A DNA stretch of 64,000 bases, from assembly GCA_030653365.1 (NCBI GenBank), contig JAURZL010000019.1:62001-126000 (forward strand). The letters are read 5' to 3'. A model generated the notes under the pieces. That model did no database searches, was not told the DNA's origin, and saw only the letters and a program-made list of their open reading frames with translations. The DNA comes from Anaerolineaceae bacterium (lineage in GTDB: Bacteria; Chloroflexota; Anaerolineae; Anaerolineales; Anaerolineaceae). Shown here piece by piece: positions 28,894 through 36,074 of this stretch (its first letter is position 1; each line of letters opens with the position of its first letter). The position numbers and the translations under genes were made by a program.

Positions 28894-29063
28894 GCAAATG
28901 TGGCGGTCATAGCACCGCCACACGCCATATATAGGGGTAAAACAGGTCATTGACAGATCGCAGATTCTTCTTCGGTGCAATTTCGATGCAATTAGGCGTA
29001 GGGCGGGTTTACCCTCGGATACGGGGGTTCGAAACCCACCACCTCCTTGCTGACATGCTGTAT

Positions 29064-29167
29064 GGGTAAAGCATTTGATCCGCAATTTGTAGAGGTATTA
29101 TGAATAGTTGTGTAATTTAAAATTGTTCTGCTTTTTGTGAATTCATCGGTTATCAAATGCTTTACCC
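29064..29167. repeat. 16-base perfect inverted repeat with 72-base spacer
   Basis: GGGTAAAGCATTTGAT at 29064-29079 and its exact complement ATCAAATGCTTTACCC at 29152-29167. A related ATGCTTTATCCTTA occurs again near 29419. The spacer is AT-rich and shows no gene. This could be the ends of a small non-autonomous element or a long RNA hairpin. Confidence 0.6.
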
Positions 29168-29299
29168 TTACTCGGCCCTCTGATCCATCCAGATCTGAGG
29201 ATCCAGGCTTCTCGGGGTCAGGACTGGACACTCTTTCTCCAGTTCTGCGTACACGCACACCAGCAACTCCTAAAACTCATCAAAACCAATATTCGTTTA

Positions 29300-29354
29300 T
29301 ATCATACCCTTTGGGTACAAAGTACCCTTGTGGTATATCATGCCCTTTGGGCAT
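29300..29354. repeat. Tandem small hairpins with a compensating base change
   Basis: TACCCTTTGGGTA (29305-29317) and TGCCCTTTGGGCA (29341-29353) lie in the same TATCAT context 36 bases apart. An imperfect third, TACCCTTGTGGTA (29323-29335), sits between them. Overlapping frames on both strands look like chance translations of this repeat-rich DNA. Confidence 0.6.
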
Positions 29355-29367
29355 TCGATATCATTTT

Positions 29368-29679
29368 TTTTCGGGTATTCGTTGTCTTTTATTCGTTGAC
29401 GGCAATAACCCGTTCCGAATGCTTTATCCTTACCTGTTCAGTCTCACACCATATACCTCGCCGGCAGATCCGGTTCGTTTCAGAAAATTTCGCCAGATGG
29501 AGTTTGTGCTCAGGCTGGGTTTTCCAGATCATGTATTTACCTACCATCAGGTTGGCGTCATCAACCACGAAGTACCCTAACGAAGCGAGTGGTATCAGCT
29601 CACCTTAACACCTTGCGAAGCACCTGCAAAGTCCTTGGTACGGGGATAGCGAAACGTAAGGCTACACCTCAACAACTAA
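29368..29679. other. Non-coding gap before the DinB-like gene
   Basis: No supported gene. A frame on the plus strand across 29137-29580 has no ribosome binding site, no recognisable domain, and runs through the repeats described just upstream. It also shares the phrase GTTCCGAATGCTT with 30691-30703. Confidence 0.5.
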
Positions 29680-30174
29680 TCAATTTTTCTTATTCTTCCC
29701 CAAAAACATATGCAATTGAGCCGCGTGCTCCTGGACATGTCGCATGACATACAGGAACAGCTCGGCATAAGGCACATCTCCCCAGCCGAAGGAACACATC
29801 CGCTTGGCCTGTTCTGGGGTGAGATCTTCGATAATCTGCTGGTAATTTTTTCTGCAAGTATCCAGGTAGTGGATCAACTCTTCTTGTGAGTACACTCGTG
29901 GCAGGCTCTCGTTGGCTTCCATCTCGACCAGATCGAAAGGCGCTGGGGGTGTGAAGCCTTCTTCAGCGCCGGTCAAGTAAAGATCCAGCCAGAAGATGGT
30001 ATGGTAACAAAGATACCAATATGCGGAAAAACCTTTTGCCACCCACTGATCAGGTTCGTCCTCCCAGAGTTGTGTTTCCCAGAGCTCGTCCGGGCAATCA
30101 CGCAGGGCATCACTGAAGGAGTCAAGTGCGGAACTGAATTGCCGCCATAGCATTTCTTTATTAATAATTTCCAT
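29680..30174 (-). CDS. DinB/YfiT-like four-helix metal-binding protein
   Basis: A 164-residue protein of the DinB superfamily. These are four-helix bundles with a three-histidine metal site; many are thiol-dependent transferases. Here CYHTIFWLDLYL (near 56-67) supplies the first His, and YVMRHVQEHAAQLHMFLGK near the C-terminus supplies the others. The start could be GTG at 30177 or ATG at 30174; an AAAGGAAA upstream fits the ATG slightly better. It is followed, 27 bases upstream on the genome axis, by the DUF1905 gene in the same direction, but no shared promoter was identified. The substrate is unknown. Confidence 0.8.
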   Translation of the reverse strand: MEIINKEMLWRQFSSALDSFSDALRDCPDELWETQLWEDEPDQWVAKGFSAYWYLCYHTIFWLDLYLTGAEEGFTPPAPFDLVEMEANESLPRVYSQEELIHYLDTCRKNYQQIIEDLTPEQAKRMCSFGWGDVPYAELFLYVMRHVQEHAAQLHMFLGKNKKN

Positions 30175-30201
30175 CACATTTTCCTTTGTAATCAGTTTTC
30201 T

Positions 30202-30489
30202 TTACAACCGAAATTCAAGTTGCTCAGAAATTTCATCTTCGATATCCAGGTTTTCGGCATTGCGTACGTACTTTTTGATGGGGACTAAATAGTGCCCATC
30301 CTTAGGAAACAAAGCGGTGTAAAACAAAGTTTTCCCTATTGTTGCATTTGCTGGGATTACACCCCAACCATAGGTGACAATTTTGGAGATGGATTTAATC
30401 ACCTGACTTTGTTTGTTTGGGACGGTGACAAAGTAGAATGGGGCTGGTCCACGCCAGTAAATGATTTTCCCGGAGAATTGGATGATCAT
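30202..30489 (-). CDS. DUF1905 family protein
   Basis: A 95-residue single-domain protein. The hallmark start (FSGKIIYWRGPAPFYFVTVP) and the later GYGWGVIPANATIG-like stretch (here TYGWGVIPANATIGKTLFYT) and FPKDGHYLVPIKKYVR match DUF1905, a small beta-rich family of unknown function. It lies just upstream of the DinB-like gene on the same strand, with a 27-base gap, so the two may be cotranscribed. Confidence 0.85.
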   Translation of the reverse strand: MIIQFSGKIIYWRGPAPFYFVTVPNKQSQVIKSISKIVTYGWGVIPANATIGKTLFYTALFPKDGHYLVPIKKYVRNAENLDIEDEISEQLEFRL

Positions 30490-30747
30490 GAGCTGAGTAT
30501 AGCAAATTTAGATGGGATGGAAATTGGGTGTATAAGTTGGGGGATTAGCCGTCAACGAATAGGAAACGAATAAACGAATTATCGAATTATTAATTGGATA
30601 AATTTCCATAACGGATGAATTTGTTGATGGTGAAGTAGAGGAAAAGCATGCAGAGCAGGAGTTTTAGACTGATTTGGCTGTGAATCTAGTTCCGAATGCT
30701 TCGCCCGGAATGATTGGTGTAGATTGATTGTTGTCAGATCTACGGTT
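30490..30747. other. Gap without a recognised gene
   Basis: Upstream of the DUF1905 gene on the minus strand. AT-rich, with short frames only, and no promoter I would defend. It contains a second copy of the phrase GTTCCGAATGCTT seen near 29412. Confidence 0.45.
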
Positions 30748-30796
30748 GTTTTATAAAGGATAATGGACATTTTTTGTCTACTATCCTTTATGAAAC
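30748..30796. repeat. Large stem-loop at the end of the glycyl-radical operon
   Basis: Two 22-base arms (30748-30769 and 30775-30796) match at 19 of 22 positions around a TTTTT loop; the core is ATAAAGGATA/TATCCTTTAT. It ends one base before the stop codon of the PNPOx-like gene, which fits a 3'-end stabiliser or terminator for that operon, though no U-tract follows on the minus strand. Confidence 0.55.
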
Positions 30797-30797
30797 C

Positions 30798-31634
30798 TCA
30801 AAACTCCCTTACCGCTTCCACCTTCACCGCTGGATATACCTGCTGGGGGACGGGTGGCATGGAGTTATAAACCCAATCAATGCTAACCACACCAGCGGGA
30901 ATCCCAGCCACGGGTTGAATCCCAGCAAAGTCCCCGCGCATGAGCACAGTTTCCATAGAGAAGGACATACCAAAAACAGCCATGCGTATACCAGCTGGAA
31001 TTTTGCGCAGTTCCTCGCTGAATGCTCCCAGTGCAAAGACGACCCGGTTGGCATCGAGTGCCTGGGTCTGAATGACAGGTAGGACCACCGGGAAGCCGTC
31101 CGCATCCACATAGCTGATGAATTTGAGATTGTCGAGTTTGTTGAATAAGCCATGAATCCAGGGGTTGAGGACTTTAGGTTGGGTATTTTTCTTTGCCAAA
31201 GTACGGGCCACGATGGTTTTGACGGCAGCGAAAATCACGTTGCCCATCGGTAATGCCATGCGTCCGCTCTGGCTGACAAGGTCCATATAGTAGGCGGTGT
31301 GCACGCCAAAATAGGCGTTATAGCGGAACATGGCCAGGTTATTGTAGTTCTCCATCTCGGGACCCTGTTTGGCTTTGTGGGTGTATCTGGCTTTGCCCAT
31401 CCAAAGTTGTTTATCCAGCGACATGATCAGGAAGCCGCATTGGGGATTCTCCAGGATGTATTCCTTGCTCAGCCCTTCGGTGAATTGCCCCCACACCAGC
31501 TTGTCGGCTGCGTAGGGACGAATGGAGGAGAGCATGGTGAGGTGTGGTTCGCCCTGCGGGTTGACGGTTGCCAGCAGTCCCACCTTGAGTTCCACGTCCA
31601 GATCGCGAATATCTTGTTCGGTAAACAGGTTCAT
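30798..31634 (-). CDS. PNPOx-like flavin-binding protein
   Basis: A 278-residue protein with the split-barrel fold of pyridoxamine 5'-phosphate oxidase-type FMN proteins. LLATVNPQGEPHLTMLSSIR (near 19-38) is the typical first strand pair. A second barrel-like half begins near 170 (KFISYVDADGFPVVLPVIQT), so it may be a two-domain form. It starts one base after the activase stop and shares that gene's GGAGGA ribosome binding site context, so it belongs to the glycyl-radical operon. A flavoprotein in this position is unusual; a role in supplying electrons or detoxifying oxygen is only a guess. Confidence 0.7.
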   Translation of the reverse strand: MNLFTEQDIRDLDVELKVGLLATVNPQGEPHLTMLSSIRPYAADKLVWGQFTEGLSKEYILENPQCGFLIMSLDKQLWMGKARYTHKAKQGPEMENYNNLAMFRYNAYFGVHTAYYMDLVSQSGRMALPMGNVIFAAVKTIVARTLAKKNTQPKVLNPWIHGLFNKLDNLKFISYVDADGFPVVLPVIQTQALDANRVVFALGAFSEELRKIPAGIRMAVFGMSFSMETVLMRGDFAGIQPVAGIPAGVVSIDWVYNSMPPVPQQVYPAVKVEAVREF

Positions 31635-31635
31635 T

Positions 31636-32607
31636 CTATCCTCCTACTTCAGCATGTACCCGGCTTGCACCGGTGATGATTATTTTTTCGTTTGGAAAGG
31701 GGCTTGCCTGAGCCCAGGCGTGTCGTTCGTTTAATTGGGATTGGGTATACAGTTGCGTCTGGTCATACTGCCATTGCAACCCCAGACGGCGGTATTTATC
31801 ACGGCAGAGGTTATTGAAGGCGCATAGTTCCCAGCGCTTGACCGTACCATCCAGTTCAGACGCCAGAAAATTACCGATGGCGAACAGGTTCAAGGGCAGG
31901 TCGGTGGCGTCCGGGATGAGCGGGGTGCGAACCCAGAGTTTTTTCGATCCTCCGGCTGCCCGGATATAGTCACGCACAAAAATCAGGTTTCTTAAAATCA
32001 GCTCATTGTGCTGACCGGTATGATCTTGATGGGCATGCGGATCCATAAGCTTCAGGTCGAACAGCACCAGGTCGGTATGTGGCAGCACCTTCACAAATTG
32101 GCTTTGGGACACCATGCCACAGGTGTCCAGGGCGGTATGAACACCCGCCGCCTGTAAGCGCGACATCACCGCTGCACAGAAATCAGCCTGCAGCAGGGGT
32201 TCGCCACCCGAGAATGTCACGCCACCCGAGCTGGTCTGGTAATAGCTGCGGTCTTTCAAGAGCTCTGTTGCCAGGTCTTCGACACTGATCTTCTTGCCGA
32301 GCAGTTCCCATGCACCACTGGGGCATTCCTGCACGCACTTGCCACAGGCATCACACAGCTGATGGTTTAGAATAATCTCATTGCCATTCGCCACCAAACA
32401 GCCTTGCGGGCAAACCTGCAGACACAATCCGCAATGAATGCAGTTGGTTTCGATGCGTTGCACCTGCACCTGGGGCGAGAAGCTCTCGGGGTTATGACAC
32501 CAGGCACAGCGCAGGGAGCAGCCTTTCATGAAGACCGTGGTGCGGATACCCGGTCCATCTTCAGTGGAGAGGCGCTGCAGGTGCAGAATGGTTCCTAATT
32601 CCGACAT
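31636..32607 (-). CDS. Glycyl-radical enzyme activating protein (radical SAM)
   Basis: The 323-residue activase generates the glycyl radical on its partner enzyme using S-adenosylmethionine. The radical SAM motif is CSLRCAWC near 31-38, and GIRTTVFMKG precedes it. Two ferredoxin-type [4Fe-4S] motifs follow (CIHCGLCLQVCPQG and CDACGKCVQECPSG), as in activases of the eliminase class rather than PflA. The SAM-binding TFSGGEPLLQ is present. The ATG at 32607 lies one base after the stop of the glycyl-radical enzyme, which settles the partner. The frame is open upstream to 32754, but that part overlaps the enzyme gene. Confidence 0.93.
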   Translation of the reverse strand: MSELGTILHLQRLSTEDGPGIRTTVFMKGCSLRCAWCHNPESFSPQVQVQRIETNCIHCGLCLQVCPQGCLVANGNEIILNHQLCDACGKCVQECPSGAWELLGKKISVEDLATELLKDRSYYQTSSGGVTFSGGEPLLQADFCAAVMSRLQAAGVHTALDTCGMVSQSQFVKVLPHTDLVLFDLKLMDPHAHQDHTGQHNELILRNLIFVRDYIRAAGGSKKLWVRTPLIPDATDLPLNLFAIGNFLASELDGTVKRWELCAFNNLCRDKYRRLGLQWQYDQTQLYTQSQLNERHAWAQASPFPNEKIIITGASRVHAEVGG

Positions 32608-32608
32608 C

Positions 32609-35116
32609 TTACATCCTGTGGCTTTCGCGCGCGATGATCTCGTCCTGCAGTTCTTTGCCGATGCTGGTGAAGTAGGCGTTGTAACCAGTGACACGCACCA
32701 GCAGGTGCCGGTAATTCTCGGGGTTCTTCTGGGCTTCGCGCAGGATATCGGCATTGATCATGTTGATCTGCAAGGCAGTACCACCGTTTTCGATATAGCC
32801 GCGCAGGAAACCTTTGAATTTCTGCTTGTGTTCGGGATCGCGCACCAGTGAAGGGCTGAAGGACATGGTATGGCTGCCGCCATTGGGCAGCAGGTTGATA
32901 TAGTCCTCCCAATCGCCCATTCCGTCGGCTGCTTTGCCCCCCAGCACCTTGCCAACCGAGTTGACATTGGCGGTGGGACCGTGGATATCAGCTCCATTCG
33001 ATGGGCACAGGGCATTGCTGAGGAACTGGCCACGGGGTCTGCCATCCGGGCTGGCGGGCAGCACAAAGCTATCGGCCACCCAATAGTTCCAGCTGAGCAT
33101 CCCAGGGCGGAATTGGCGCTGGGTGCTGTGGGTTTTATGTTTCCAGGCTTCTTCGCTCCAAACCTGCATGACATGATATGCCAGTGCATCTGCCTGTTCA
33201 TCGTCCCGTCCATATTTGGGGGCTTTGTGCTTCGCACGAGCCTGTAAGACTTCATGCCCAACCCAGTTATCGCGTAATGCCTGCACCAGTTCTGCCATAC
33301 TGCAGATTTTCTCGTCAAACACCAGATACTTGACAGCCAGCAGCGAGTCGACTGTGGTGGCGTAGGTGACAGCTTCGATCGTCACGAATCCCAACTCCGC
33401 GCCACCCTCGGTGACATCCAGACCTTTCTCAGCACAACCTTTCACCAGGCAGGAGAGATACGGGGTGGGAGAGAATCGAGCGCGAAAGGCCTCTCCCCGC
33501 TCGTAATTATCGACAATACGCTGGATGATGTTTTGGGTCTGGGCGACATAGGCATCCCAGAACTTTTCCCAGGTGGTGAAGGTGGTTGGGTCACCAGTAT
33601 CCGCACCCCAGCGTTGTGGCTTTTCGGATTTACCACTCATCGGATCGGTGAAGGGCAGCAGGTCATATCCACCGGTGAGTGCCAGCTCGACAGCTTTGAG
33701 AAGATTGAGATTGGCATCTACTGTCCCGGAGCGGTCATTACCGACCATGGTGTTCTCGAGACAACCAACCGGGGCATATTCGTGTACGTTATCTTTGTTA
33801 ATCAGATGCTCAACACCAGCTTTTTTGGCTTGCAAGAGCATGCCTGCCATGGAGCGCTCATCAAAATTCAGGAGGAAAGGTGCTCCCTGACTATCGGCGA
33901 CCATCTGAACAACCTTGTCGAGCAACTCGTCCGGTGTTCCGCGATGCAGACGTACATTTGGTTTTGGTTCAAGAATCGGGCTCATCTCATCGATTACATC
34001 CAGAATGATGTTGGTCAGCTCATTGGTCATGTCCTGACCATTGGGTCCCATGCCGGAGAGGGTCAGCAGCTGCCCATAACCCGCGGTGATACCCTGATTT
34101 CCCCCTGTGCGTATCATGCCATCGTAGGCAGTGTTGGTATGTACCCAGAAGCATTTGAGGATATCCTTACCGAATTCAATGTCCATGCCCTCCTGGATGG
34201 ATTTCTGCCAGAAGGGATAAAGGAACTGGTCGATGCGACCAAAGGAGACGCCGGGTCCGGGATAATTCTCATCCGACATCACCAGCATATGCGTCAACCA
34301 CAGGGACTGGACTGCTTGCCAGAAGGTCTGTGGGGGATTCCAGGGTACTCTGGCGAGGTTTTCCGACATTTTCATGAGTTCTTCTTTGCGAATCGGATCT
34401 GTGCTCAATTCTGCCAGGGAGATACTCAGGAGACGATATTTTTCCGCCAGGTCACGCGGCATTTGGCAAGCGGTGATCATCGCGCGCAGTTGGGCACCTT
34501 TACTGCCCTGTTGATCCGATTGGCTTAGAGCGTTGTATTTTTCGGTTAAGTCAGCATGAATCCCACTCCAGCCAACTTCCAGGACACGGGCATATCCCGG
34601 GATCAGGTGTCCGCTGGTGGGACCGACGTTGCCATAGCCATGGTTGTGGAACCATAACAAAGCCTGGCGCAAGCCATCTTTGCCTTCGATCAATCGTAAG
34701 TATTCCTTAGTCTGTTTTTCATCCAGGCAGGCCGAGGTCATGATGTTGAAGCGTCCCCCGGCAATCAGGTCACCAGGCAGGATTTCCTGGGGCAGGTAGT
34801 TGACCATCACTTCTTTCACAAACCAGGCACGCCGTTCGGGTAGCGACCACGACCAGAAGTCCTTATGCAGTTTGACCGGTCTGGCAGTTTGCTTGAAGGC
34901 ACTTCGGAAGGTTCTCAGGAAGCTGTATGTTTCCGGGACGATGTGGAAACTGATCTCCTCATACTGGAAATCCCATTCGGTGCCGGTCGTCCACGAGGTG
35001 TATTCGTTGTTCCAGCGGCGTTTGACCCCCTGGAAATAATAATCCCGCAGCCATTGGATGCGTGGAGACAAATTCCTGGTTTGCTTAATTTGATAAGCAG
35101 TGCTGGTGTCGTCCAT
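32609..35116 (-). CDS. Glycyl-radical enzyme of the PFL/eliminase family
   Basis: An 835-residue oxygen-sensitive enzyme that uses a glycyl radical. The radical-bearing glycine is G811 in RVTGYNAYF close to the C-terminus. The thiyl cysteine and the general base are C452 and E454 in PVGCLENTMVG. The Cys-x-Glu arrangement is typical of dehydratase, lyase and decarboxylase members (glycerol, choline, isethionate and 4-hydroxyphenylacetate enzymes) and differs from pyruvate formate-lyase, which has two adjacent cysteines. I cannot name the substrate. The GGAGG just before the ATG at 35116 sets the start. It is the first gene of a three-gene operon downstream of a GntR regulator and a long perfect inverted repeat. 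Confidence 0.93.
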   Translation of the reverse strand: MDDTSTAYQIKQTRNLSPRIQWLRDYYFQGVKRRWNNEYTSWTTGTEWDFQYEEISFHIVPETYSFLRTFRSAFKQTARPVKLHKDFWSWSLPERRAWFVKEVMVNYLPQEILPGDLIAGGRFNIMTSACLDEKQTKEYLRLIEGKDGLRQALLWFHNHGYGNVGPTSGHLIPGYARVLEVGWSGIHADLTEKYNALSQSDQQGSKGAQLRAMITACQMPRDLAEKYRLLSISLAELSTDPIRKEELMKMSENLARVPWNPPQTFWQAVQSLWLTHMLVMSDENYPGPGVSFGRIDQFLYPFWQKSIQEGMDIEFGKDILKCFWVHTNTAYDGMIRTGGNQGITAGYGQLLTLSGMGPNGQDMTNELTNIILDVIDEMSPILEPKPNVRLHRGTPDELLDKVVQMVADSQGAPFLLNFDERSMAGMLLQAKKAGVEHLINKDNVHEYAPVGCLENTMVGNDRSGTVDANLNLLKAVELALTGGYDLLPFTDPMSGKSEKPQRWGADTGDPTTFTTWEKFWDAYVAQTQNIIQRIVDNYERGEAFRARFSPTPYLSCLVKGCAEKGLDVTEGGAELGFVTIEAVTYATTVDSLLAVKYLVFDEKICSMAELVQALRDNWVGHEVLQARAKHKAPKYGRDDEQADALAYHVMQVWSEEAWKHKTHSTQRQFRPGMLSWNYWVADSFVLPASPDGRPRGQFLSNALCPSNGADIHGPTANVNSVGKVLGGKAADGMGDWEDYINLLPNGGSHTMSFSPSLVRDPEHKQKFKGFLRGYIENGGTALQINMINADILREAQKNPENYRHLLVRVTGYNAYFTSIGKELQDEIIARESHRM

Positions 35117-35162
35117 TTGAACCTCCAAAAATCAATTTTTTTATTTTTATAATCAGCTGTCT

Positions 35163-35199
35163 GGGTGTTTTTGGCAGGCACCACCTGCCAAAAACACCC
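35163..35199. promoter_or_regulatory. Perfect 16+16 base inverted repeat, candidate operator
   Basis: GGGTGTTTTTGGCAGG at 35163-35178 is exactly complementary to CCTGCCAAAAACACCC at 35184-35199, with a 5-base centre. It lies between the regulator gene and the glycyl-radical enzyme. On the minus strand a TATAAA lies about 20 bases further toward the enzyme, so the repeat would cover the -35 region. No U-tract follows, which speaks against a terminator. Confidence 0.65.
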
Positions 35200-35262
35200 G
35201 TCAACCTCGTTATATTGAGAAGATATTTATTTGTTAATGAATGGGTAAAATAATGAAAATGA

Positions 35263-36009
35263 TCAGGAAAGGGGTAAGATCTCAAGCAAATGTGTTTCGC
35301 CATGTCTGAGCATGGCTGCCATAATCTGGGCTGCCTGTTTTGCGTTTTGCTCAGCGATTGCCTGGTAAAGCGTCTGTTGGAAAGCGATTAATTCATTGGA
35401 CAACTGCCCATCCGCAAAAGCACGGTAAAAAGCTCCGGCTAGATTGCTATGAACCTGTTTGAGTGAATTAAGGATCAGCGCGAACATCAGGTTACCTGAG
35501 GCAGCTGCAATCAGCTGGTGGATATTGAAGTCGTACTCCACCAATGCCGGAATATTGCCAGGGGAAAGGGTTTGACGTTCATTCAATAGAGATCGAAATT
35601 CGATCAGATCAACTTCTGTACGGTTGATAGCAGCAAGTCGGGCGGTTTCGGTTTCGATATGCAGGCGTGCCTGGATCAGGCTGGTGAGTAGCTGGGGTTG
35701 GTAAACACCATCCTCGTGTTGCATGAGGGTCATCAATAATGCCATGGAACCATCCCGTTTGAAATCGCAGATAAAAACACCATGCCTTGGTTCGATACGC
35801 ACCAGACCTTTAGCGTCCAATGCCACAATGGCCTGGTGTAACACAGGCCGGCTGACACCTAACGACAGAGCCAGATCGCGCTCGGATGGCAGACGTTCCC
35901 CGGGAGCCAGGTCGCCGGAGAGGATCAGTCCTTCGAGTTTGCGAATACAGGCGTCTTTGAGACTGATGGACTGAATAGGATCGATTGTTTGTATGGGAAT
36001 CTCCTTCAT
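35263..36009 (-). CDS. GntR family regulator, FadR/FCD type
   Basis: A DNA-binding regulator of about 248 residues. The winged helix-turn-helix (about 10-80) shows GDLAPGERLPSERDLALSLG followed by VSRPVLHQAIVALDAKGLV. The all-helical FCD ligand domain (about 100-235) has the usual metal-site pattern (DFNIH near 150). Such proteins respond to small organic acids. Its place next to the glycyl-radical operon suggests that it controls it. The start is uncertain: ATG at 36009 or GTG at 36024; neither has a good ribosome binding site. Confidence 0.88.
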   Translation of the reverse strand: MKEIPIQTIDPIQSISLKDACIRKLEGLILSGDLAPGERLPSERDLALSLGVSRPVLHQAIVALDAKGLVRIEPRHGVFICDFKRDGSMALLMTLMQHEDGVYQPQLLTSLIQARLHIETETARLAAINRTEVDLIEFRSLLNERQTLSPGNIPALVEYDFNIHQLIAAASGNLMFALILNSLKQVHSNLAGAFYRAFADGQLSNELIAFQQTLYQAIAEQNAKQAAQIMAAMLRHGETHLLEILPLS

Positions 36010-36038
36010 GTCTGGTAAAACCACCAGCCATTAAAAAG

Positions 36039-36067
36039 AGTATACAGAAAATGTAGGAGTGAGTCAA
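36039..36067 (-). promoter_or_regulatory. Promoter of the GntR regulator
   Basis: Read on the minus strand: TTGACT (36067-36062), a 17-base spacer, TATACT (36044-36039). The start point would be near 36032, giving a leader of about 8 to 23 bases depending on the start codon. Confidence 0.7.
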
Positions 36068-36074
36068 TTGGGAT

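Noticed and set aside
28720-29258. Minus-strand frames across the tRNA region
   Set aside because: They read the tRNA and its broken copy in antisense (ending in a PPEGLEPPTN-like phrase that is typical of such artefacts), and they have no ribosome binding site or domain.
29137-29608. Plus-strand frames of 92 and 147 codons
   Set aside because: They run through inverted repeats, overlap each other in different frames, and show no family resemblance or ribosome binding site.
33533-34528. Plus-strand frame of 331 codons opposite the glycyl-radical enzyme
   Set aside because: It lies wholly opposite a well-supported gene with intact catalytic motifs and shows no domain of its own.
35163-35199. 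Inverted repeat as an intrinsic terminator of the GntR gene
   Set aside because: No run of U follows on the minus strand, and its place over the -35 region of the next gene suits an operator better. Not fully excluded.
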